NCBI RefSeq assembly: GCF_946151075.1
Contig: NZ_CAMGZB010000001.1
Coordinates: 2,098,001 to 2,162,000, forward strand
Source: Neobacillus sp. Marseille-Q6967
GTDB taxonomy: Bacteria; Bacillota; Bacilli; Bacillales; Cytobacillaceae
Direction: 5' to 3'
Length of the DNA: 64,000 nucleotides
The translations under genes were made by a program, and so were the position numbers. This document shows positions 24,414 through 31,740 of the stretch, one piece after another. How positions within the stretch are numbered: position 1 is the first letter of the stretch; every line of letters starts with the position of its first letter. Below the pieces are notes generated by a model. The model was not told the origin of the DNA. It worked only from the letters and a program-made list of their open reading frames with translations, and did no database searches.

Positions 24414-25409
24414 TTATTTTTTTAACAATAACTTTTCAAGGTCATCAAGCATAATGTTTGCTGCAAGAACTCCTCCTGCAGTATTCCAAGTTGCATCACT
24501 AACCTCATAAGCATTTCCGCTTTTTACAGCATTTAAATTTTTCCAAAGAGGATCATTTGTCCATTCTTTTGCTGTATCTAAAGCAGCTTGGTCTCCATTT
24601 GGAGCATATGTGAAGTAGAAGAGAAGGTCTCCGTCCATTTTTGGAGTAACTTCTTTTCCAACCTCAACAGCAAGGTTGCCTAACTTATTTTCTGGAGTAA
24701 AAAGTTCTGCTTGATGTGCTGCACGTTTAAACCCTAACTGATCAAAGATAATGCCAGAGAAGGAATCTGTGTAATAAATACGAGACTTTCCAGCCATAAA
24801 ACGAACAACGGATACTTCTTGATTTAATTTATCACCAAGATTAGCTTTTACTTCTTCTACATGTGCATCAAAATCACTTAATACTTCATTGCCTTTTTCT
24901 TCTAGATTTAAAGCTTTTGCGTAAAGTTTAAAGTTTTCTTTCCAATCTCCTCTAAGTGTTTCAGAGAAAACAGTTGGAGCAATGGCACTTAGTTGGCTGT
25001 AAACAGCTTCTTGACGAAGTTTGTTTCCAATAATTAAATCAGGCTTAAGTGCAGCGATTTTTTCCAGGTTTACTTCATGCTCTACGCCGACTACCTCAAC
25101 GCCTTCCATTTGATCTTTAATATGATCGTACCATGGATCTCCTAACCATGATTGAACAGCACCTGTTGGTTTAACTCCTAAAGCAAGTAAAGCCTCTGTT
25201 CCTTCGTTTGTAAGAATAACTACTTTTTCAGGAGTTTTTTCTAATGTAGTGGATCCCATAGCATGTTCAATGGTATAGCTTGTTTCTTCGGTTTTTTTGT
25301 CAGTTTCCTTTTTTTCAGCTGTTTGCTGTTCTGTATTGCCGCCACAAGCTGCAAGAAGGAAAACTGCGAGTAAAGAAATGATTGCAAATAAATTTTTAAA
25401 GCCTTTCAT
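24414..25409 (-). CDS. yfiY: Siderophore-binding lipoprotein
   Basis: 331 residues with a lipobox LLAAC (Cys22) and a class III (FecB/BtuF-like) binding domain beginning near residue 45 (GSTTLEKTPEKVVILTNEGTEALLALGVKP). It most resembles B. subtilis YfiY, which binds hydroxamate siderophores such as schizokinen. Start 25409 is chosen because AGGGGGC lies nine bases upstream and a signal peptide begins there; the frame is open to 25472. It is divergent from yfiZ, with Fur boxes between them. Confidence 0.85.
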   Translation of the reverse strand: MKGFKNLFAIISLLAVFLLAACGGNTEQQTAEKKETDKKTEETSYTIEHAMGSTTLEKTPEKVVILTNEGTEALLALGVKPTGAVQSWLGDPWYDHIKDQMEGVEVVGVEHEVNLEKIAALKPDLIIGNKLRQEAVYSQLSAIAPTVFSETLRGDWKENFKLYAKALNLEEKGNEVLSDFDAHVEEVKANLGDKLNQEVSVVRFMAGKSRIYYTDSFSGIIFDQLGFKRAAHQAELFTPENKLGNLAVEVGKEVTPKMDGDLLFYFTYAPNGDQAALDTAKEWTNDPLWKNLNAVKSGNAYEVSDATWNTAGGVLAANIMLDDLEKLLLKK

Positions 25410-25438
25410 CTTATGTAGCCCCCTAGAATAATTGTTAA

Positions 25439-25453
25439 TGATAATCATTTTCA
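25439..25453. promoter_or_regulatory. Fur box upstream of yfiY
   Basis: TGATAATCATTTTCA matches the 7-1-7 Fur consensus TGATAAT-N-ATTATCA at 13 of 14 informative positions, 30 bases before yfiY. Confidence 0.85.
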
Positions 25454-25509
25454 ATTCGAATTTACAAATCAATAATAAAATGAATCTAGCACGATGTCAA
25501 TAATGAAAA

Positions 25510-25524
25510 TGAAAATGATTCTCA
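25510..25524. promoter_or_regulatory. Second Fur box in the yfiY/yfiZ divergent region
   Basis: TGAAAATGATTCTCA is a 7-1-7 Fur-type palindrome with two mismatches, about 60 bases before the yfiZ -35 box. Confidence 0.7.
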
Positions 25525-25584
25525 AAATCATTTAAAGTTTTGTGAACGCTTAAATTTCTTAAATGAAAGAGATTTTTAGAGTCA

Positions 25585-25613
25585 TTGACAGTTTTCTACT
25601 ATTCCAATAGACT
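25585..25613 (+). promoter_or_regulatory. SigA promoter of yfiZ-yfhA
   Basis: TTGACA at 25585-25590 and TAGACT at 25608-25613 with a 17-bp spacer, 37 bases before the yfiZ start. Confidence 0.75.
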
Positions 25614-25649
25614 GAATCATGAAAATACATGTCGGAGAGGAATTAAGCT

Positions 25650-26654
25650 ATGCTGTTAAAAAATACAGGACAAAGATGGGCTGGACTCTTTGTTGCAATC
25701 ATTGTATTACTTCTCTTAATGTCAGCTAGTATTGTCTATGGATATACGGATACTACCTGGAAAATAGCCATTGATTCTTTTATTAATTTTAATGGCTCTA
25801 ATGAACATATTGTGATTCAAACGGTGAGAATCCCCCGTTCATTTATTGCAGCTGCGGTAGGTGCTAGTTTAGCCATTGCAGGTGTTCTTATGCAGACATT
25901 GACGAAAAACCCATTGGCATCCCCAGATATTTTTGGGATTAATGCTGGGGCGGGAGTTGCTGTCGTAATTGCTGTTACGATTTTTAGTGTTGGGAGTTTA
26001 CAACTATTTACATGGATCTCATTTTTTGGAGCAGCGGTTGCTGCTATAACTGTATATGCAGTAGGGTCTGTCGGCAGGGAAGGATTAACCCCAATGAAGC
26101 TGACACTAGCTGGAGCGGCTATGACAGCGATGTTCGCTTCTGTAACTCAAGGGATACTTGTACTAAATGAAGCTGTATTGGAACAAGTATTATTTTGGCT
26201 TGCAGGTTCAGTTGCAGGAAGAAACCTTGAAAATTTAACAGCTGTCCTTCCATATTTACTAATAGGCTGGATAGTATCGTTATTCATTGCAGCTAAATTG
26301 AATGTTTTATCAATGGGGGAAGATGTTGCAAAAGGACTAGGATTAAACACAGTTCTATTAAAAATAGTTATAGGGATTATAGTGATATTGCTTTCAGGAG
26401 GAGCAGTTGCTGTCGCTGGGCCAATTGGATTTATAGGAATCGTTGTGCCGCATATGACTCGTTTCATCGTTGGTATTGACCACCGCTGGGTAATTCCTTT
26501 TTCGGCCTTATTAGGGGGAGTTCTGCTGCTGGCGGCAGATATTGCCTCACGTTACATTTTAATGCCTCAGGAAGTTCCGGTTGGAGTCATGACTGCTATT
26601 ATTGGAACCCCGTTTTTTATATATATAGCTAGAAAGGGGTTCAATGGACGATGA
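25650..26654 (+). CDS. yfiZ: Siderophore ABC transporter, FecCD-family permease 1
   Basis: 334 residues with about nine helices and FecCD motifs: RIPRSFIAAAVGASLAIAG (about 61-79), NPLASPDIFGINAGA (about 88-102) and the coupling region GPIGFIGIVVPHMTR (about 256-270). It forms the membrane channel with the next gene product, fed by YfiY and driven by the YusV ATPase. Its stop overlaps the yfhA start by four bases. GGAGAGGAA precedes the ATG. Confidence 0.87.
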   Translation: MLLKNTGQRWAGLFVAIIVLLLLMSASIVYGYTDTTWKIAIDSFINFNGSNEHIVIQTVRIPRSFIAAAVGASLAIAGVLMQTLTKNPLASPDIFGINAGAGVAVVIAVTIFSVGSLQLFTWISFFGAAVAAITVYAVGSVGREGLTPMKLTLAGAAMTAMFASVTQGILVLNEAVLEQVLFWLAGSVAGRNLENLTAVLPYLLIGWIVSLFIAAKLNVLSMGEDVAKGLGLNTVLLKIVIGIIVILLSGGAVAVAGPIGFIGIVVPHMTRFIVGIDHRWVIPFSALLGGVLLLAADIASRYILMPQEVPVGVMTAIIGTPFFIYIARKGFNGR

Positions 26655-27706
26655 GTAAATATAAAAATCTTAGAATCCATAAAGGCAAGATTTCTTATTT
26701 AATTGATAAAAAGGCATTATTTGTATTTATAGGATTGTTATTTGGGACAGCGGCTGTTTTTGTTATCAGTACTGGTTTAGGGGAAATGAAAATCAGCCCT
26801 ATAAATGTGTTAAAGGTACTTTTCGGTAGTGGTTCGGAAATGGAGAGCCTTGTTATTAAGTCATTCCGCTTGCCCAGAATTATTGTTGCTTTATTGGCAG
26901 GCATGGGACTGGCAGTAGCAGGGGGGATTTTACAGGGGATGATCCGAAATCCGCTCGCTTCTCCTGATATTTTAGGAATTACTGGTGGAGCTTCTGTTGC
27001 AGTTGTCGGCTTTTTAGCTATTTTTAGTGATAAAAACCATGTGTTGACAGTAAGTATACAGTGGCTGCCGGTTGCAGCATTTGTCGGCGCTACTTTAGTC
27101 GCCTTTCTTATCTATTTATTGGCCTGGAAGAATGGTGTCTCACCAATTAGACTGATTTTAGTCGGGATTGGATTGATGAGTTTAACAAAGGCTCTTACCA
27201 CATTAATGATGGTTATGGGTCCAATTTATCAAGCAAGTCAGGCTAACATTTGGATAACGGGTACCGTTTATGGTTCTACATGGAAAAGCGTAGGTGCCCT
27301 ATTCCCATGGATTGCAATACTAATTACGATATCATTCATTTATGCAAGAAATATAAACATTCAGGAACTTGGTGATGAGGTCGCAACAGGTTTAGGCGGG
27401 CGTGTTCAAAAACAGCGGTTTATTTTAATGATGCTAAGCACAGGCTTAGTTGCAGGTGCAGTAGCTTTCGCCGGCGGTATTGGTTTTGTAGGATTAATGG
27501 CACCTCATATGGCAAGAAGACTGGTTGGTTCTTCCTTTGGTGCGTTACTCCCAGTTTCAGCATTGTTAGGTGCCATTTTAGTCATGCTGGCAGATTTAGT
27601 TGGACGAATGTTATTTTCTCCATTAGAAATACCAGCAGGTGTCTTTACGGCAAGCATCGGGGCACCATATTTTATCTATTTATTGTTTAAAACAAGAAAC
27701 AATTAA
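26651..27706 (+). CDS. yfhA: Siderophore ABC transporter, FecCD-family permease 2
   Basis: 351 residues, the second half of the heterodimeric channel. FRLPRIIVALLAGMGLAVAG (about 73-92), RNPLASPDILGITGG and GGIGFVGLMAPHMAR (about 276-290) are the FecCD hallmarks. It starts within the last four bases of yfiZ. A terminator follows, separating it from the ATPase gene, which has its own Fur boxes. Confidence 0.87.
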   Translation: MSKYKNLRIHKGKISYLIDKKALFVFIGLLFGTAAVFVISTGLGEMKISPINVLKVLFGSGSEMESLVIKSFRLPRIIVALLAGMGLAVAGGILQGMIRNPLASPDILGITGGASVAVVGFLAIFSDKNHVLTVSIQWLPVAAFVGATLVAFLIYLLAWKNGVSPIRLILVGIGLMSLTKALTTLMMVMGPIYQASQANIWITGTVYGSTWKSVGALFPWIAILITISFIYARNINIQELGDEVATGLGGRVQKQRFILMMLSTGLVAGAVAFAGGIGFVGLMAPHMARRLVGSSFGALLPVSALLGAILVMLADLVGRMLFSPLEIPAGVFTASIGAPYFIYLLFKTRNN

Positions 27707-27718
27707 ATTATTGAGCGA

Positions 27719-27752
27719 AAAGCCATTTCCTTTTAACAAGGAATGGCTTTTT
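27719..27752 (+). terminator. Terminator after yfhA
   Basis: AAGCCATTTCCTT and AAGGAATGGCTT pair across a short loop, with TTTTTC following. Confidence 0.8.
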
Positions 27753-27793
27753 CATTTTATCGCACGATTTAGTAAACACTAACTTTGTTCAGA

Positions 27794-27830
27794 TGAAAAT
27801 GATTTTCATGCTCATTGACAATCATTATCA
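27794..27830. promoter_or_regulatory. Tandem Fur boxes overlapping the yusV promoter
   Basis: TGAAAATGATTTTCA (27794-27808, a perfect palindrome) and TGACAATCATTATCA (27816-27830, one mismatch to consensus). A -35 TTGACA at 27815-27820 lies inside the second box, with a TATAAA at 27837, so Fur binding would block the promoter. Confidence 0.88.
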
Positions 27831-27871
27831 ATTAATTATAAACTTAATAGGTAGACTATAGGAAATATGTA

Positions 27872-27955
27872 ATGAAAATAACTTCTCAAAATGATTTGGA
27901 TGAATCGTTTGATGAAATAAATCCTAAAACACGTGACTATAAAATAAAGTCTTGA
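27872..27955 (+). CDS. 27-residue upstream open frame before yusV (possible leader peptide)
   Basis: ATG at 27872 opens a 27-codon frame (MKITSQNDLDESFDEINPKT then seven residues) whose TGA at 27953-27955 abuts the AAGGAG of yusV. A weak AGGAA is about eight bases ahead of the ATG. It lies wholly in the yusV leader. Whether it is translated is unknown; position favours translational coupling to yusV if it is. Confidence 0.35.
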   Translation: MKITSQNDLDESFDEINPKTRDYKIKS

Positions 27956-27968
27956 AGGAGCTGGCGAG

Positions 27969-28790
27969 ATGAGGAATGCGATTGAAACGAAAAATTTATC
28001 ACTTTCATATGGGGACACGGTCATCATTGATGAGTTAAATTTAAAAATTCCCAAAGGTGAAATTACCGTTTTTATTGGTGCGAATGGTTGTGGTAAATCA
28101 ACGCTCCTCCGCTCTATCGCCCGTCTTCTGAAGCCGAAATCTGGTAATGTACTCTTGGAGGGGGAAGCGATTGCGAAGCTTTCTACTAAAGAAGTAGCCA
28201 AAAGAATGGCTATTCTTCCGCAGTCTCCATCTGCACCTGAAGGTCTAACTGTTCTTCAGCTTGTAAAACAAGGGCGTTACCCACATCAATCATGGTTAAA
28301 GCAGTGGTCCGAAGAAGATGAGAGAAAGGTACATGACGCATTAAAGGCTACCCGGCTGGAAGACTTAAAAGAGAGGACAGTCGATTCACTCTCCGGCGGT
28401 CAAAGACAGCGGGCTTGGATTGCGATGACGCTTGCACAAGATACGGATGTTATTCTATTAGATGAACCTACAACATATTTAGATATGACACATCAAATAG
28501 AAATTCTTGACCTCCTTTTTGAATTAAACGAAAAGAAAAAGCGCACCGTTGTTATGGTTCTTCACGACCTGAATCTCGCCTGCCGATATGCCCATAATAT
28601 CGTTGCTCTTAAGGATCAAAAAGTTTATGCCCAAGGCAAACCTGAATATGTAATCAACTGCAGCCTTGTAAAGAATGTCTTTGATATGGATTGCGAGGTA
28701 ACGGTCGATCCTTTATTTGGAACCCCTCTATGCATTCCTTATGGAAGAGGCAGATGTATTCTGGAAAAGGCGGCAGTTTCAAATGGTTAA
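27969..28790 (+). CDS. yusV: Siderophore ABC transporter ATPase
   Basis: 273 residues with Walker A GANGCGKST (about 37-45), signature LSGGQRQR (about 139-146), Walker B VILLDEPT and H-loop VMVLHD. In B. subtilis YusV energises several siderophore permeases, including YfiZ-YfhA, which fits this cluster. AAGGAG lies eight bases upstream. Its end overlaps the start of the FhuF-like gene, and it has separate Fur boxes from yfiZ. Confidence 0.88.
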   Translation: MRNAIETKNLSLSYGDTVIIDELNLKIPKGEITVFIGANGCGKSTLLRSIARLLKPKSGNVLLEGEAIAKLSTKEVAKRMAILPQSPSAPEGLTVLQLVKQGRYPHQSWLKQWSEEDERKVHDALKATRLEDLKERTVDSLSGGQRQRAWIAMTLAQDTDVILLDEPTTYLDMTHQIEILDLLFELNEKKKRTVVMVLHDLNLACRYAHNIVALKDQKVYAQGKPEYVINCSLVKNVFDMDCEVTVDPLFGTPLCIPYGRGRCILEKAAVSNG

Positions 28791-29580
28791 TGCTCTGAAG
28801 GAAAATGACGTTATGATGTTGGAAAAATACAGGCTTAGGACCAAGATAGGCCAATCATTTCAAGTAGCGGACCTATTGGATAAATCATACTTGTCCTGCT
28901 TTATGGGAAATTTATCACAGACGATTGGTGCGCCTACAGAGAAAATTGCCGCTTCTATTTTTATGAAAAGGTATGCTTTTATTGCGGTGGTTTCCCTTTA
29001 TGTGATGACGGTTTACAACAAGAAACTCTATGTTGATTTATCGAATATTCTAATGGAAGAGCCGCAGCACGGGAAAGATTGGCTTCCCTTGATTTCATTA
29101 AAGGACCAGGTCGCGGCAGATTGGGATGGTGTTGATCGGGACCAATGGCGAAAAAAAGTTTATCAGGATCTTTTTGCTAAAAATATTAATCCCTTGATTA
29201 TCCAACTTGAAAAAACATTTAAAATTTCTAAGCTGATTTTATGGGAAAATATCGCCGTTTATCTATTTTGGCTCTATGAAACGGAATTAACCAACCACGA
29301 GGATTCAAACGTGAAAGCGGACTTTGAATTCCTTCTAAAAGGAGCGGAAGGACCCTTGTTTGGCTCCTATCACCATAACCCAGTGGCAAAATATTTTGGT
29401 GAAAAGAAGTGGCTGGACGACATAAAGGATGAAGTGAGAATCAGAAAAACATGCTGTTTTACTTACCAGTTGGCATCAAAACCAAAACGCTGTAAAACAT
29501 GTCCATGTACTCATGTATCCAAGGATGGAGGGTGTCAAGATGGAGAAAGCATTTGTTCAGCAGTTCAATGCTTTGATTGA
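28783..29580 (+). CDS. FhuF-like siderophore-iron reductase
   Basis: 265 residues. The C-terminus has a Cys-rich group, TCCFTYQ then CKTCPC (last 45 residues), matching the [2Fe-2S] site of the FhuF family, with ARxxC-type chemistry replaced by RIRKTCC. Such proteins reduce the iron of imported ferric-siderophores in the cytoplasm to release it. The ATG at 28783 overlaps the yusV stop by eight bases with AAGGCGG upstream; ATGs at 28813 and 28816 behind GAAGGAAA are alternatives. It overlaps the next gene by 41 bases. Confidence 0.72.
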   Translation: MVNALKENDVMMLEKYRLRTKIGQSFQVADLLDKSYLSCFMGNLSQTIGAPTEKIAASIFMKRYAFIAVVSLYVMTVYNKKLYVDLSNILMEEPQHGKDWLPLISLKDQVAADWDGVDRDQWRKKVYQDLFAKNINPLIIQLEKTFKISKLILWENIAVYLFWLYETELTNHEDSNVKADFEFLLKGAEGPLFGSYHHNPVAKYFGEKKWLDDIKDEVRIRKTCCFTYQLASKPKRCKTCPCTHVSKDGGCQDGESICSAVQCFD

Positions 29581-29788
29581 GAAATACAGCGAGCTTTTGG
29601 TGGGTGAAACTAGCGAGGAGACCCAAGAAAAGGTAAAGGCGTGGGCTTTGTATACTCATATTGCAAAATCAATGCCGTCACTGGCCAAGCATTGGAATGA
29701 GTTATATCCCGAGGCAAAAACTGAAATGAAAGATATTATCCAAGATATCAAACTTCTTAATGAGCAGCACCGCCAATCCAAGTCTTAA
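29540..29788 (+). CDS. yusU: YusU-like small protein (DUF2573)
   Basis: 82 residues, helical and charged (EKAFVQQFNALIEKYSELL; AKSMPSLAKHWNELYPEAK). It resembles YusU, the small protein encoded next to yusV in B. subtilis; function unknown. GGAGGGTG stands seven bases before the ATG at 29540, inside the end of the FhuF-like gene, so it is the last gene of the yusV unit. Confidence 0.7.
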   Translation: MEKAFVQQFNALIEKYSELLVGETSEETQEKVKAWALYTHIAKSMPSLAKHWNELYPEAKTEMKDIIQDIKLLNEQHRQSKS

Positions 29789-29816
29789 ACAAGAAATTGT
29801 ATATTTATAAACATCT

Positions 29817-29852
29817 TAGTCATCTTTTATTAAAAAAGATGGCTATTTTTAT
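29817..29852 (+). terminator. Terminator after yusU
   Basis: TAG-CATCTTTT (29817-29828) and AAAAGATG-CTA (29834-29845) with one mismatch and a T tail. Confidence 0.75.
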
Positions 29853-29862
29853 TGTAATTAAA

Positions 29863-29876
29863 AGAAAACGCTTACC
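29863..29876. promoter_or_regulatory. cre-like site upstream of glnA
   Basis: AGAAAACGCTTACC fits the catabolite-responsive element pattern except at its two end bases. It lies about 45 bases upstream of the glnA -35 box. Weak evidence for CcpA control. Confidence 0.3.
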
Positions 29877-29918
29877 AAAAATAAATCTATAAATATTCAA
29901 AAAATTAGTATAAAACTA

Positions 29919-29947
29919 TTGTCAAAAACATTTTTTCACCCTATAAT
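29919..29947 (+). promoter_or_regulatory. SigA promoter of the glutamine synthetase gene
   Basis: TTGTCA at 29919-29924 and TATAAT at 29942-29947 with a 17-bp spacer. No clear TnrA/GlnR palindrome (TGTNA...TNACA) is visible around it. Confidence 0.82.
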
Positions 29948-29994
29948 AATTTTCATGTAAGGAAAGATGACGTGAAATTGTGAGGAGAGATAAC

Positions 29995-31347
29995 ATGACG
30001 GTCCTAGTAAACAATCAATCTGCAGTTTTGGAACAAATTAAAGAAGTGATTAAAGACAAATGTGTGGAACTTCTTCACTTACAATTTGTTGATATCGAAG
30101 GAATTTTAAAGCACGTAACGGTAACAGTAGAACAATTGGATGATGTTGTTGAAGGGAAAATGATGTTTGATGGGTCATCCATCAAAGGTTTCTCGCCAAT
30201 TAATAAATCAGATCTTTATCTTCTTCCGGATTTAAAAACATTTGCTGTATTACCTTGGACGGTTGAAGATGGTTATTCTGAAGCTCGTTTCTTATGCTCT
30301 GTAACGAACCCGGATGGAACATTGTTCGAAGGAGATACAAGAAATGTTTTAAAGAAAACAGTAGAACGCGCAGCAGATAAAGGCTATACGATTTCTGTAG
30401 GGCCTGAGTTAGAATTTTTCCTTTTCGAAACAGATGAAAAGGGCTATCCTACAACTGAACTTAGTGATAAAGCGGGTTATTTTGAGCCATCTCCAAAGGA
30501 TTTGGGAGAAAAAGTACGTTTAGAAATTTACCGTGCTCTAAAAGCAATGGGCTTCACGATTGAGGCATCCCACCATGAGGTTGCGGAAGGACAGCATGAA
30601 ATCAACTTTAAATATGCGGACGCATTAACTGCAGCAGATCTATCAACGACTTATAAATGGGTTGTAAAGACAGTTGCAAGAAAATATGGACTGCATGCAA
30701 CGTTTATGCCAAAGCCTGTATTTGGAATCAATGGTTCTGGTATGCACGTGAATATGTCTTTCTTTGAAGGAAACGAAAATGCATTCTTCGATCCAGCGGA
30801 TGATTTACAATTGTCAGAGAAGGCGTATCAGTTTATCGCTGGACTTCTTGAAAATGTGAAAGGATTTACCGCTGTGACAAATCCACTTGTGAACTCTTAC
30901 AAGCGTTTAGTTCCTGGTTATGAAGCACCTTGCTATCTTGCTTGGTCAGCATCAAACCGCTCTGCCTTAATTCGTATTCCAGCGAAAAAAGGATTGGCTA
31001 CACGTGTAGAGTTACGTTGTCCAGATCCAGCTTCAAATCCATATCTGACTTTTGCAGTGATTGCTTCTGCTGGTTTAGATGGAATTGAAAAAGAATTAGT
31101 ACCGCCAGCAGCGATCAACGAAGACATTTTCCATATGACAGAAGATCGCCGTGCTGAATTAGGGATTGAAAATCTTCCTGGAAGCTTGGAAGCGTCCCTT
31201 GAGGAATTAAAGGCTGGGGATATTGCCCGCAAAACTTTAGGTGATCATGTATACGGTGAATACGTTGCCCTTAAGAAAGCAGAATGGGACAGCTACCGCA
31301 CCGCCGTTCACGCATGGGAAATCGATAACTACCATTCAAAATTCTAA
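29995..31347 (+). CDS. glnA: Type I glutamine synthetase, divergent stand-alone copy
   Basis: 450 residues. Beta-grasp N-domain with MFDGSSIKGF (about 57-66), catalytic motifs GPELEFFLF, EASHHEVAEGQHEINF, NGSGMHVNMS, NRSALIRIP and RCPDPASNPY. It makes glutamine from glutamate, ammonia and ATP. The feedback-inhibition arginine of B. subtilis GlnA (Arg62, in GFVRIEESD) aligns with Pro here (GFSPINKSD). There is no glnR neighbour. GAGGAGAG precedes the ATG at 29995. It may be a second synthetase with altered regulation, or a related gamma-glutamylating enzyme. Confidence 0.82.
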   Translation: MTVLVNNQSAVLEQIKEVIKDKCVELLHLQFVDIEGILKHVTVTVEQLDDVVEGKMMFDGSSIKGFSPINKSDLYLLPDLKTFAVLPWTVEDGYSEARFLCSVTNPDGTLFEGDTRNVLKKTVERAADKGYTISVGPELEFFLFETDEKGYPTTELSDKAGYFEPSPKDLGEKVRLEIYRALKAMGFTIEASHHEVAEGQHEINFKYADALTAADLSTTYKWVVKTVARKYGLHATFMPKPVFGINGSGMHVNMSFFEGNENAFFDPADDLQLSEKAYQFIAGLLENVKGFTAVTNPLVNSYKRLVPGYEAPCYLAWSASNRSALIRIPAKKGLATRVELRCPDPASNPYLTFAVIASAGLDGIEKELVPPAAINEDIFHMTEDRRAELGIENLPGSLEASLEELKAGDIARKTLGDHVYGEYVALKKAEWDSYRTAVHAWEIDNYHSKF

Positions 31348-31355
31348 TAAAAAGA

Positions 31356-31386
31356 AACAGGCTGAAATCCTTCAGCCTGTTTTTTC
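31356..31386. terminator. Bidirectional terminator between glnA and yuzL
   Basis: AACAGGCTGAA (31356-31366) and TTCAGCCTGTT (31371-31381), an 11-bp stem with T-rich tails on both strands. Confidence 0.88.
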
Positions 31387-31393
31387 TTATCTT

Positions 31394-31525
31394 CTATCGT
31401 TTAAATTGATTGTTTTGGCTGTTTACTTTGTCTTTTTCAGCATTTTCTCCGCCAGGTCCGGCGTTACCTTGGACACTTGCTGCGCTAACGCCTCTTTTGG
31501 ACGGGTTTTTCTTCATTTTGCCCAT
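31394..31525 (-). CDS. yuzL: YuzL-like 43-residue protein
   Basis: A 43-codon gene convergent with glnA. The protein begins MGKMKKNPSKRGVSAASVQG and is small, basic, glycine-rich and without hydrophobic segments, resembling the YuzL family and, in composition, minor spore proteins. GAGGTG lies seven bases before the ATG. In B. subtilis yuzL lies near yusL (fadN), as here. Function unknown. Confidence 0.7.
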   Translation of the reverse strand: MGKMKKNPSKRGVSAASVQGNAGPGGENAEKDKVNSQNNQFKR

Positions 31526-31691
31526 TGTTTATCACCTCGATTTTAGAATGCCCAAAATGGGATTTTTATTTAAATCCTTAAGAAAGAACAATTTTTCAAA
31601 AAAATTATAATTTTCCGCGTTTATTGATTGCGCAAATTTTTAAAATATTTTATAGTGTTAATAACAGAACTCATTCATATTTGAATTTTTT

Positions 31692-31721
31692 TTGACAAAA
31701 AAATGAATGAGTATTCATTCA
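31692..31721 (+). promoter_or_regulatory. fadN promoter with FadR operator
   Basis: The palindrome TGAATGAGTATTCATTCA at 31704-31721 matches the Bacillus FadR site perfectly. TTGACA at 31692-31697 is its -35 box and the -10 region lies within the palindrome, so FadR would block RNA polymerase until long-chain acyl-CoA releases it. Confidence 0.9.
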
Positions 31722-31740
31722 AATTCTGAAGGGGGAGACA

